64,000 bases of DNA, taken from positions 127,323-191,322 of the forward strand of contig JAJCZX010000024.1 in NCBI GenBank assembly GCA_029262195.1. The letters run 5' to 3'. Every line of letters begins with the position of its first letter. Position 1 is the first letter of the stretch. Shown piece by piece: positions 23,010 to 32,588 of the stretch. Below the pieces are notes generated by a model, which had not been told where the DNA came from, searched no databases, and worked only from the letters and a program-made list of their open reading frames with translations. Source of the DNA: Gemmatimonadota bacterium. GTDB taxonomy: Bacteria; Gemmatimonadota; Gemmatimonadetes; Gemmatimonadales; GWC2-71-9. A program made the translations under genes and the position numbers.

Positions 23010-24023
23010 ATGAAATACATGAACTTACGATCTGCGTTGGCTTTGACGGTGCTTCTTTCCGCGCGGCCTTTGCAAGCACAGAGTGGCGGACTTGAAGTAA
23101 CCTACGGCAACTGGTGGCGGGGCGACCGGGCTACGGTTGCTTCGGCTCAGTTGTACAAGCCCATTGCCGGGCCGTTGTCGTGGGGTTTCGGTGTCGTCCG
23201 GATAATCGACGAAGAAGGTGTTTTTGCCCGCAGCTCCACCGGAGCGGAGGTCACGCTGGCGCTGGGAAGGTCTGGTTCAGGCCTTCATTTTATGGGTTCA
23301 GGGGCGCTCGTGCGGCTCCACGAAGAGAGTAATCTTGACGCGATTTGGTCGGTGGGAGCGGGCTACGAAGTGAGCCCTCTTTCGTTTGTGACCCTCGGGG
23401 TTGATGCACGGTATCGGTTGGAAGATCGCAATCTGTCTGGATTCTGGCGGCGCCAAACAGATGATCGAAGCGGCCTCGCACTGCAGGTAGGGTTGACTCT
23501 CGGCGGAGGGACGAGGCGTTCTGCTGTCCCGACCCGGTCCGGAGGGGGCGCACCGGTGAGGACGGCGCCCACACCGCCCTCTGGCGAGGATATCTTCAAC
23601 TCTGCCAGAAATAGTGGGGCGTCGGATGACAACGCTGGACTGGCGCGTTCGATCGTCGAGACAGCTCTCGATGCGATGGGTACTCCGTATCAGTGGGGTG
23701 GTACGAACTCAAACGGTTTCGATTGTTCGGGCCTAATCAAATACGCCTACGAACAGAACGGGATTATCATCCCGCGGGTTAGCAGGGACCAGGCCCGGGC
23801 CGGTCGAGCTGTAGAGGCTCGTGTGGCGGCATTGATGCCGGGTGATATCCTTGGATTCTCGATCGAAGGAGATCGCGTTACCCACGTTGGTCTGTACGTT
23901 GGTAACGGGCAATTCATACACAGCGCCACAGCAGGCGTGAAAATTTCTAACCTCGTGGGCTCGGACGGTGAGAGTAACTGGTGGACTCGCCGCTGGATCG
24001 CCTCACGTCGGATTCTGAATTAG
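23010..24023 (+). CDS. NlpC/P60 cell-wall peptidase with N-terminal beta-barrel-like domain
   Basis: The 337-residue protein has a signal peptide (ALALTVLLSARPLQAQ). About 145 residues of alternating beta-strands follow (LSWGFGVVRI, FVTLGVDARYRL, LALQVGLTLGGG), resembling a small outer-membrane barrel, then a Pro/Gly linker. The C-terminal NlpC/P60 domain has catalytic C239 (NGFDCSGL), H292 (VTHVGLYVG) and H304 (FIHSA). The enzyme probably cleaves peptide stems of peptidoglycan. The barrel reading is inference from strand pattern. An alternative start is ATG 23019. Confidence 0.88.
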   Translation: MKYMNLRSALALTVLLSARPLQAQSGGLEVTYGNWWRGDRATVASAQLYKPIAGPLSWGFGVVRIIDEEGVFARSSTGAEVTLALGRSGSGLHFMGSGALVRLHEESNLDAIWSVGAGYEVSPLSFVTLGVDARYRLEDRNLSGFWRRQTDDRSGLALQVGLTLGGGTRRSAVPTRSGGGAPVRTAPTPPSGEDIFNSARNSGASDDNAGLARSIVETALDAMGTPYQWGGTNSNGFDCSGLIKYAYEQNGIIIPRVSRDQARAGRAVEARVAALMPGDILGFSIEGDRVTHVGLYVGNGQFIHSATAGVKISNLVGSDGESNWWTRRWIASRRILN

Positions 24024-24061
24024 GTTGCGGAGTTTTTGAACCCTCTCCAACTTCCTGCCGG

Positions 24062-24090
24062 TTGACCTTCGGAGACTGTGCCCCGATTTT
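24062..24090 (+). promoter_or_regulatory. Weak candidate promoter for the selenoprotein-peptidase unit
   Basis: TTGACC at 24062-24067 and GATTTT at 24085-24090 are separated by 17 nt, about 40 nt before the ATG at 24132. The -10 match is poor, so this is tentative. Confidence 0.25.
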
Positions 24091-24131
24091 TTTTCTTCAC
24101 TCAAATTCCCCAACGAAAAGTAGATTGCGAA

Positions 24132-24680
24132 ATGCCTTGGATTGGCTGGATTGACGAAGACGACGCGGAAGGGCGTCTCGGAGAACTGTTCGAAAAATTC
24201 AAAGGGCCTCAGGGAGTGGATCATATTCTGAAAATCCACTCTTTGAACCCCGAGTCGCTGGACCATCACTATGATCTTTACGCGCATCTCATGCGCTGTA
24301 AGTCGCAGCTGACCCGCGCTGATCGCGAGATGATTGCCGTGGCTGTGTCCAGGTCCAACGACTGTTTCTACTGAGTGACCCACCACGGAGCGGGTCTCCG
24401 TAAGTGGACACGAGACGAGGAGAAAGTCACCGCGATTGAGAACGACTACCGTAGCGCCGAACTTACTGAGAAAGAGCGAGCTATGCTTAGTTACTCTGTG
24501 AAACTGGCCAGGACTCCTGAGGCCATGGAGGAGTCTGATGTGGTCGGACTCCGAAATGTTGGTTTTTCTGACGCCGGGATTTTGGATATTTGCATGGTTA
24601 CCGCGTACTACAGCTACGTAAACAGGATCGCCCAGGGGTTGGGCGTTGAACTCGAAAATTACTGGGGCAAAAACGAATGA
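24132..24680 (+). CDS. AhpD-like selenoprotein (peroxidase-related), Sec encoded by TGA at 24372-24374
   Basis: One frame runs from ATG 24132 to TGA 24678 with a single internal TGA at 24372. Read through, it gives 182 residues beginning MPWIGWIDEDDAEG, the standard start of the AhpD-like 'peroxidase-related enzyme' family. The internal TGA is codon 81 in DCFY-U-VTHHGAG, where the family has the redox motif C-x-Y-C-x-x-H-H. The resolving/peroxidatic Cys is therefore Sec (C78, U81, H84, H85). AhpD-like selenoproteins with Cys-x-x-Sec are a known class. The reaction would be thiol/selenol-based peroxide reduction, with substrate unknown. The stop overlaps the start of the next gene. Confidence 0.85.
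24380..24407 (+). promoter_or_regulatory. Candidate bacterial SECIS hairpin
   Basis: Directly after the in-frame TGA, CCAC (24380-24383) pairs with GTGG (24404-24407) and ACGGAG (24385-24390) with CTCCGT (24396-24401). A C/AA internal loop separates the two stems, and the apical loop is CGGGT. A G lies in the first two loop positions, the loop contains GGU, and 16 nt separate the TGA from the loop. These match the published description of bacterial SECIS elements as I recall it (small loop, early G, spacing about 16-37 nt). Confidence 0.7.
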
Positions 24681-26812
24681 AAGCTCTGACAGGAGGGAAA
24701 GCGGTTGGGCTATCTCTTGGACTTCTGGTTCTTTCAATAACAGATGCTGGCACTGCGCAGGCTCAAGGTGCCCAATCGAGATTGAGGGGCTATCCGCAGC
24801 GGGCTGTAGCGGGGCAGCTGGATTTTGAGACAACGCTCCGGTCGACGATCGATACTGCGCGGGCGCGCCAGCTATCTCAGCTTTTTTCATCCCAACCGCA
24901 TGTGGCAGGGACCCCACGGCAGCGTGAGACGGCTTTTATGGTTGACTCAATAATGCGCTCGCTGGGGTTGGAGACCGTCGTCGATTCATATCTGGTCTAT
25001 TTGCCTCTGCCGACCCGACTCGAAGTCCATAGGGTCTCCCCATCGCCGCTAGCCCTGGAAGTCGCAGAACCCGGGCTCGTTGAGGACGAAACGACCCGTG
25101 GGGAAGTATTCCCCCAGTTTAATGCTTACACCGGCAGGGGCGATGTCACCGCGGAAGTTGTCTTCGCCAATTACGGGCTGGTTGAGGACTACGAGGTGCT
25201 GGATCGAGCCGGGGTGAGCGTCGAAGGCAAGATCGTTATTGCTCGATACGGTCGTTCCTATCGTGGTATCAAAGCCAGGGAAGCAGAGCGCCACGGAGCC
25301 GCCGGTTTGTTACTGTATTCCGACCCAGTAGATGACGGTTACGTGCGGGGGGACGTGTACCCGGAGGGTCCGTTTCGTCCCCCTCAGGGCGTTCAACGCG
25401 GTTCGATTAAGAACGGTTCCGGCGATCCCAGTACACCCGGCACCCCATCGTTGCACGGAGCACCCCGGGTGAACGAGTCTGAAATGCAAGGAATTACTCG
25501 AATTCCTGTTGGTCCGATCAGTTACGGTGCAGCTGCCGAGTTGCTTGAAGGAGTACGGGGAAACGCGCTGCCGCAGGCCGACTGGCAAGGAGGGCTGCCC
25601 TTCAGGTACCATGTCGGCCCGGGACCGGTTACAGCCAGAATCGTGGTGGATACCGAACGAGGCGAAGATGCATATCACACGATTTACAACACTTTTGCTT
25701 TTGTCAGCGGCGCCTCAGTGCCAGAAGAGTGGGTGATTTTGGGAGCTCACCGGGACGCCTGGGGCCCGGGGGCGATCGATAACGTTAGCGGGACAGTTAG
25801 CGTGCTTGAAGCCGCACGGGCGTTCTCACATGCCCGCGCCGAAGGCAGGGGCCCCGCCCGCACCATAGTGTTTGCCACCTGGGATGCGGAAGAGTGGGGT
25901 TTGATCGGTTCGACAGAATACGTTGAAAACAATGAGCAGATGCTGACTCAGAGAGTGGTCGCCTATTTAAACCAGGATTCGCCGGCCACCGGCCCCAATT
26001 TTGGGGGCGGAGCTTCCGGTCCGCTGAAGAGCGTGATTCGGGAGGTGGCAAGGACGGTCGAGAACCTCTTTGGGGAGGGCACCGTTTACCAATCATGGGC
26101 TGCTGCTCAGGGGCTCAACGAAGATGACGAAACCAGCCTCGGGGATCTGGGTGGCGGCTCTGATTTCGCTGGCTTTTACAACCATCTAGGGATTGCTTCG
26201 GCCAGCTATGGCTTCGGCGGCACCGCGGGCGGTGTCTATCATTCTGCTTATGACACTTATCGTTGGATGGAAACGTTCGGAGATCCGCATTTTCTTGCCC
26301 ACAAAGCGGCCGCTGGTTTTTCTGCATCGCTCGCCGCACGATTGGCCAACGCGACGATTATTCCACTTGACCACGAAGCTTTTGCCGTCCAATTGGATGG
26401 GATGCTGCAGGATCTGGAGGTAGACATCGGTGGTAACGTGGCGGATCTGCGGAACGCCGTTGAGGAATTTCGTTTGGTGGCGAGACACGTCAATTCGCAA
26501 ATCGAGATGGCTGTGGCAGAAAACCCTGAACACGACTGGAAAAACGTTAATTCGATGTTGCGTGAGGTCGAGCGAGCCTTCACCAGGAACGAGGGTCTTG
26601 AAGGGCGGAGTTGGTTTCGGAATCTTCTTTTCGCCTCTGATGTCGACAATGGCTACTCAAATATGCCTTTTCCATCCATCAACGAAGCCCTGCGAGCGGG
26701 GGAGTTGGAGACCGTGGTACGGGAAATAGAGGAGATGGGGGTGCACGTTGCGGCTGCCACAGCGATTCTCCGTCGGATCGACTCGGCTCTGGTAACTCAA
26801 GCAACCCGCTGA
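24677..26812 (+). CDS. Secreted M28 family metallopeptidase (glutamate carboxypeptidase II-like)
   Basis: The 711-residue protein has a signal peptide (ending in TAQAQ), a PA-type inserted domain (EGKIVIARYGRSYRGIKA), and an M28 zinc-peptidase core. GAHRDAWGPGAIDNVSG gives two zinc ligands, TWDAEEWGLIGS the catalytic and bridging Glu, NQDSP a zinc Asp, and GVYHSAYDTY the last His. The helical C-terminal part matches the transferrin-receptor-like dimerisation domain. It probably trims peptides in the periplasm or outside. The ATG overlaps the selenoprotein stop, so translation is coupled to it. Confidence 0.92.
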   Translation: MKALTGGKAVGLSLGLLVLSITDAGTAQAQGAQSRLRGYPQRAVAGQLDFETTLRSTIDTARARQLSQLFSSQPHVAGTPRQRETAFMVDSIMRSLGLETVVDSYLVYLPLPTRLEVHRVSPSPLALEVAEPGLVEDETTRGEVFPQFNAYTGRGDVTAEVVFANYGLVEDYEVLDRAGVSVEGKIVIARYGRSYRGIKAREAERHGAAGLLLYSDPVDDGYVRGDVYPEGPFRPPQGVQRGSIKNGSGDPSTPGTPSLHGAPRVNESEMQGITRIPVGPISYGAAAELLEGVRGNALPQADWQGGLPFRYHVGPGPVTARIVVDTERGEDAYHTIYNTFAFVSGASVPEEWVILGAHRDAWGPGAIDNVSGTVSVLEAARAFSHARAEGRGPARTIVFATWDAEEWGLIGSTEYVENNEQMLTQRVVAYLNQDSPATGPNFGGGASGPLKSVIREVARTVENLFGEGTVYQSWAAAQGLNEDDETSLGDLGGGSDFAGFYNHLGIASASYGFGGTAGGVYHSAYDTYRWMETFGDPHFLAHKAAAGFSASLAARLANATIIPLDHEAFAVQLDGMLQDLEVDIGGNVADLRNAVEEFRLVARHVNSQIEMAVAENPEHDWKNVNSMLREVERAFTRNEGLEGRSWFRNLLFASDVDNGYSNMPFPSINEALRAGELETVVREIEEMGVHVAAATAILRRIDSALVTQATR

Positions 26813-26867
26813 TTCAGTGCACCTTGACTCTCTGAGTCGTCGCAGTAACTTTCTCCATTCAAAGTTC

Positions 26868-26894
26868 TTAGCACTCGATATAAGTGAGTGCTAA
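26868..26894 (+). promoter_or_regulatory. CIRCE operator (HrcA site) for groESL
   Basis: A perfect inverted repeat TTAGCACTC-N9-GAGTGCTAA, identical to the CIRCE consensus bound by the heat-shock repressor HrcA. It lies 52 nt before the groES start. hrcA itself is not in the window. Confidence 0.97.
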
Positions 26895-26946
26895 GAAGCT
26901 CGTAAGGCATTGTAATTCATAGTCTTAACTGCTTATGGAGGAATTG

Positions 26947-27249
26947 ATGGCAGCCAAGTCCAAGACCAACATCCAACCTTTGGGTGACCGTGTGGTCGTG
27001 AAAGCGATGGAGGAGACCGAGACAATGCGCGGCGGTCTGATCATCCCTGACACGGCTAAAGAGAAACCTCAACAGGGCAAGATTGTCGCCGTGGGTCCCG
27101 GTCGGTTTGAAAAGGGTGACCGCGTCCCGATGGAATTGAAAGTCGGACAGACCGTTCTGTACGGTAAGTACAGCGGTACCGAGATCAAACTTGATAACCA
27201 GGAAGTCCTGATTATCAAAGAATCTGACGTTCTGGCCATAATCGGCTAA
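26947..27249 (+). CDS. groES: Co-chaperonin GroES
   Basis: The 100-residue GroES caps the GroEL folding chamber. Family blocks are [23 protein letters not shown] (mobile loop region), GKIVAVGPG and [15 protein letters not shown]. An in-frame ATG at 26935 is part of the GGAGGAATTG ribosome binding region; the ATG at 26947 (MAAKSKTN) lies five to ten bases after GGAGG and is the likelier start. Controlled by the CIRCE element upstream and followed 21 nt later by groEL. Confidence 0.97.
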   Translation: MAAKSKTNIQPLGDRVVVKAMEETETMRGGLIIPDTAKEKPQQGKIVAVGPGRFEKGDRVPMELKVGQTVLYGKYSGTEIKLDNQEVLIIKESDVLAIIG

Positions 27250-28908
<1,659 letters not shown>

Positions 28909-28938
28909 GCTGCATTCCAGAAGTTGTGGAAGGGAAGG

Positions 28939-28970
28939 CGCCCCGCAAATTTGCGGGGCGTTTTTTCTTC
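28939..28970 (+). terminator. Intrinsic terminator of groESL
   Basis: A perfect 22-base palindrome (arms CGCCCCGCAAA and TTTGCGGGGCG) is followed by TTTTTT and CTTC. It starts 31 nt after the groEL stop and abuts the end of the convergent DUF1028 gene. Confidence 0.95.
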
Positions 28971-29953
28971 TACATAGCCGCGCGGATCACCTCTGCAATC
29001 GTTGCGTCGGTGGCGCTCAGCAGGCCAACAACCGGCAAGCGCCGTAGCAACTCGATCCATGCTTCGCTCTGCTGAAATGCCCTGGCAAGTAGAGGAATTG
29101 CCTCCTGTTTTCGTCCCATGTCGAGCATTGTTACTCCTTGCCAGAAGACCAGCTCACCGTTGGTGGCCGAATCCGGCAAAAAGCTCGCCGCGCGGCCGTA
29201 CGCCGCCAGCGCCGAATCTACGTTGCCCGCCGTCATGAAATCGTCGCCGGCGGTGGCGGAACGATATGCTCGGGCCACGGTCAGGAGGCGGTCCAATTCC
29301 CCAAGTGGGTCGGGCGAGTCTTCAACGCGGATGTCAAATACCCTGGCCCACGGTGGCGCGTTTCGGTCTCCGCTGACTACAATGAGGGCCGCCGATTGCA
29401 TCCCGCGGATGTCGCCACCTTCGGCCTCTGCGGCCTTGAGCGCCGCAAGCATGCGGTCGGCCAGGTCTCCATCGCTGGTTTCGAAGGCGCGGGCCATAGC
29501 TGGCCACACCGTGGGTCGGTTCATCAGATTCGCTTGCACGGAGTATCCGTCGCCCAACAAATTTCCCGCTGCGGGGATGTTGAGGGAGCCGGTGTGTGAA
29601 CCCGCGTTGCCGGCGGCATCAATCATGGCGACCTGACGAACCTGCGAATCAGGGTCAGCCCGGAGCAGTGATGCCAGGGCCTGCGGGGCGGGGGTTCCCG
29701 TGCGCATCAGGTAAAGTCCGCGGGGTCCGTATGCCGGATCAATGAAAGATTGTGTGGCCACCGCTCCAACACCCGGTTCGGCCCACGTTACTGAACTGCC
29801 AACGCTGAACCAATGTGATTGAACGGCGGCACCTATTTCACCGGTTTCGCGGTCAACGGCAACTATTGAGTAGGTCGCTACCGGGCGCAATGGTGCGGGT
29901 TCCTGCGTAGCCAAAGGCTGTGTCGCGAGAAGGAACAGTAGAGTGATTTTCAT
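28970..29953 (-). CDS. DUF1028 (Ntn-hydrolase-like) exported protein with C-terminal TPR-like region
   Basis: The 327-residue protein has a short signal peptide (ITLLFLLATQPLATQ). The DUF1028 core starts TYSIVAVDRETGEIGAAVQSHWFSVGSSVTWAEPGVGAVATQSF and continues with GDGYSVQANLM and SAALIVVSGDRNAPPW. The family is thought to share the Ntn-hydrolase fold but its substrate is not established. The last ~110 residues are helical with TPR-like spacing (ALAAYGRAASFLPDS, GRKQEAIPLLARAF). Its stop codon touches the groESL terminator. Confidence 0.87.
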   Translation of the reverse strand: MKITLLFLLATQPLATQEPAPLRPVATYSIVAVDRETGEIGAAVQSHWFSVGSSVTWAEPGVGAVATQSFIDPAYGPRGLYLMRTGTPAPQALASLLRADPDSQVRQVAMIDAAGNAGSHTGSLNIPAAGNLLGDGYSVQANLMNRPTVWPAMARAFETSDGDLADRMLAALKAAEAEGGDIRGMQSAALIVVSGDRNAPPWARVFDIRVEDSPDPLGELDRLLTVARAYRSATAGDDFMTAGNVDSALAAYGRAASFLPDSATNGELVFWQGVTMLDMGRKQEAIPLLARAFQQSEAWIELLRRLPVVGLLSATDATIAEVIRAAM

Positions 29954-30069
29954 GGTTTAACAATCCAGGCGGAGGCTAAAGGGTTCCGGGATGCGATTCT
30001 TCCTTTAAATGACGATCTCTCGGGTCGTGGCGCAACCCCTGCCGCAATAGTAAGTTAGGAGGTATGCAA

Positions 30070-30453
30070 ATGATGAAGAAACTGTTTCTTGTGGGATTGT
30101 TCATGGGGTTGCCTGGCCAGACGTTTGCTCAGGAAACTCAGGCAGTGGAGCTTGAGGGTACCTGGCAGGCGGATACGCCGGATGGCCCGCAAGACATAGT
30201 TATTCGTGCCGATTCCTCCGCCAGTTATGGAGAAGAGACGGTTCGCTGGAGGTTGGAGCCCGACTCGATACTGATCGCCTTTGGTGACGAATGGATTGTA
30301 TACGGGTTAAGTTATCTCGGTACTAAAGTGATTATGTCCGGGGGGGATCTGGAGGATCCGATCGAGTTCCGCAGGGTCGGGCCCGCTGAGCCGTTACCGA
30401 ATGGAGTTCAAGTGCCGCCGGCGCCCCCGGCCAACGCGCGCGCTGTCCTCTAG
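30070..30453 (+). CDS. Small exported protein of unknown function
   Basis: The protein has about 127 residues with a signal peptide (KKLFLVGLFMGLPGQTFAQ). The mature domain starts LEGTWQADTPDG and is beta-rich (IVIRADSSASY, VRWRLEPDSILIAF, GTKVIMSGG), recalling small lipocalin-like/META-like barrels, and ends in a Pro-rich tail (VQVPPAPPAN). TAGGAGGT at about 30056-30063 is an excellent ribosome binding site. It is too close to ATG 30064, so ATG 30070 or 30073 is the probable start. No near neighbour points to a function. Confidence 0.75.
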   Translation: MMKKLFLVGLFMGLPGQTFAQETQAVELEGTWQADTPDGPQDIVIRADSSASYGEETVRWRLEPDSILIAFGDEWIVYGLSYLGTKVIMSGGDLEDPIEFRRVGPAEPLPNGVQVPPAPPANARAVL

Positions 30454-30488
30454 CCATTGGAGAAACCCCTCAGGTGGTCAGCTAACCT

Positions 30489-32588
30489 GTGACAGACAAC
30501 GACGTTTCTCGTAAGTCAGAAACCGCAACTCTTTCGCAGGACCTTTCGGGGTTTCTGATCGAGCTATCCATTGCTCTGAACAAGCACGCCATGTACCCCG
30601 AGGACCATCCCTCATTGGGTCCGGCGTCCCGTGGTGTGGCAACCCGGGCAGCCAATCTCCTGCTCGAAAAAAGTCACCTGTCCCTTGGTGTAGCACATGA
30701 CCAGCTGGTAATCGAAGGAATCGCCACAGATCCGAAAAACCCCGTGTTGAGTGACCTTGCAGGCCGTCTGCATCGACATCACCTCGGAGCGGTTGTGTTC
30801 AGCCAGGGAATAACGGCCGACGAAATTCGTGACGTCCTCGGAAAACTTGCCACTGAAGCCGACCGCGAGGTTCCCCTTGGTTTGGGTCCCGAGGGTGCTC
30901 TTTCGGTTTGGGCCCACGTCCGTCTTTACCCCATGACCTTTGACGAGTTGGAACTGGCCGAAGGAGGGTTTGAAAGAGACGAGAATGGGTCTCGGGAAAA
31001 AACCGCTCTTTCGGCGCAGCTCTGGCTTGGTCTTGCGAGAGCCGCGATGTCAAAAGGCGATATGGGTGAATCTGAAATCGAATCTCTCAGTGACGACGAC
31101 ATAGATCCCGGCGCGGTTGCCGCAGCCATTGATGCGAGGGCTGGTTCTGGCGAAGCCTATGATCAAGTGATCGTGGGTTACATGATGAAGATCGCGGAGG
31201 AGTTGAAATCCGCGCACGGCAACGAGGCGGTCGCCCTTAAAAAACGCATGTCTCAGCTGATTTCCACGCTCTCCAAGGGGTCTTTGGATCGGTTGATGGA
31301 AATGGGTGGAAGCAGAAGTCAGAGAAAGGAATTCCTTCTCAACGCAGCCGAGGGGATGACGGCAGACGCTGTGTTGGATCTGGTAAAAACTGCCGGAGAG
31401 AAGGAAGAGCAGAACGTTTCGAATTCAATGTTGCGAATGCTGCAAAAACTTTCCCAGCACGCCGACCTCGATCGAGGAAAACGTCAAGAGCAGGCCGATA
31501 AGAGCCTCCGTGACCAGATGTCCCAGTTGATCAAGGGGTGGGCGCTCACCGACCCCAATCCCGATGGCTATACGGCGGCCCTGGCACAGATGTCCTCCAC
31601 CGCGCCGACATTTCAGGTGGCACCTGAAGAGGTTTTCCAACCTGAACCAATTCGGATTCTCCAGATGGCTCTGGAGGTCGATGTGTCGGGCAATCCGGTG
31701 CACGCGGCGGTGAAGAGGCTAGTCGAGGAGAAGGAAGTTGGTATTCTGCTTGATATGCTGGACGCGGCCGGCGAGACGAATCTGGCATCTGAGATTTGGT
31801 CGTCGCTTTCGACCGGAGATCTTCTGGCCATCATCCTTCTGCAGGACCCCCTTGATTCCGACTCACTTTTTCGAATAGTGGATAGGTTCCAGGAAATTAC
31901 CGCACCCACCATGCTCGACGTACTGGTGGATGCCGATTCCAAGGCGACTCGGCGGGTTGTTGTCGATTTGTTGGCGAGTATGGGAAAAAAAGTTGGTGCC
32001 CAGGTCGTGGCTCGCCTGCGCGACGACAGGTGGTACGTTCAGCGCAACATGTTGAGTATTATCGCACGCCTCGACGAGATACCAGAGGAGTTCGCCGGCA
32101 GGGAGTTCATGCAGCACGAAGACCCGCGGGTTCGACGGGAAGCGTTGTCAATAATGTTTCGAGATCGGGTCCACCGGGAACGGGCCATCTGCAAGGCGCT
32201 TTCTGATTCCGAACCGCGGACAGTGCATGCGGCATTGTCAGCCGCTGCCAAAGGATGTCCCCCGGCAGCGGTTTCCCTTGTGGTTTCTCGCTCGGCTGAT
32301 TCTTCGAATGAGGAGTTACAGGTTGCTGCAATCCGGGTATTGGACACCATAGGGGGCAAGAACGCGGTCGACGCCCTTTTGAGAATTGTTGAACCGAAGA
32401 AGAAGTTTTTCCGTTCGCGCCTGCCTCCAAAAACTCAGTCGTATCTTGTGGCACTCCGGTCCATCCAGAGCTTCTCAGATGATGGGCGAGTGAAGAAAGC
32501 ACTTGCTGCTGCGGCAAAATCGAAGGACCCTGACATAGTACGGTCTGCAACCAGGAGAAGCTCGGTAAAAAATGTCCAAGCAAACTGA
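30489..32588 (+). CDS. HEAT-repeat protein with an N-terminal domain shared with the next gene
   Basis: The 699-residue protein has no signal peptide. Residues ~15-130 form a domain with LSIALNKHAMYPEDHPS and a later ITADEIRDVLGKL, whose pattern recurs in the HD-GYP protein encoded next. The middle is helical and acidic. The last ~250 residues are HEAT-like (RRVVVDLLASMGKKVGAQVVARLRDDRWYVQRNMLSIIARL, VRREALSIMF, ELQVAAIRVLDTIGG). It is probably a scaffold. GTG start; the end overlaps the next gene by 17 nt, which argues for a functional pair. Confidence 0.82.
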   Translation: MTDNDVSRKSETATLSQDLSGFLIELSIALNKHAMYPEDHPSLGPASRGVATRAANLLLEKSHLSLGVAHDQLVIEGIATDPKNPVLSDLAGRLHRHHLGAVVFSQGITADEIRDVLGKLATEADREVPLGLGPEGALSVWAHVRLYPMTFDELELAEGGFERDENGSREKTALSAQLWLGLARAAMSKGDMGESEIESLSDDDIDPGAVAAAIDARAGSGEAYDQVIVGYMMKIAEELKSAHGNEAVALKKRMSQLISTLSKGSLDRLMEMGGSRSQRKEFLLNAAEGMTADAVLDLVKTAGEKEEQNVSNSMLRMLQKLSQHADLDRGKRQEQADKSLRDQMSQLIKGWALTDPNPDGYTAALAQMSSTAPTFQVAPEEVFQPEPIRILQMALEVDVSGNPVHAAVKRLVEEKEVGILLDMLDAAGETNLASEIWSSLSTGDLLAIILLQDPLDSDSLFRIVDRFQEITAPTMLDVLVDADSKATRRVVVDLLASMGKKVGAQVVARLRDDRWYVQRNMLSIIARLDEIPEEFAGREFMQHEDPRVRREALSIMFRDRVHRERAICKALSDSEPRTVHAALSAAAKGCPPAAVSLVVSRSADSSNEELQVAAIRVLDTIGGKNAVDALLRIVEPKKKFFRSRLPPKTQSYLVALRSIQSFSDDGRVKKALAAAAKSKDPDIVRSATRRSSVKNVQAN

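Noticed and set aside
24372-24374. The TGA as a simple nonsense mutation splitting a dead AhpD-like gene
   Set aside because: Both halves keep full family conservation, the TGA hits the exact redox Cys codon, and a SECIS-like hairpin follows; decay would not be expected to place it there. Genome-wide sel genes are still needed for proof.
24003-24917. 304-codon minus-strand open frame opposite the selenoprotein and peptidase start
   Set aside because: Antisense to a well-supported frame; no recognisable domain and low-quality composition.
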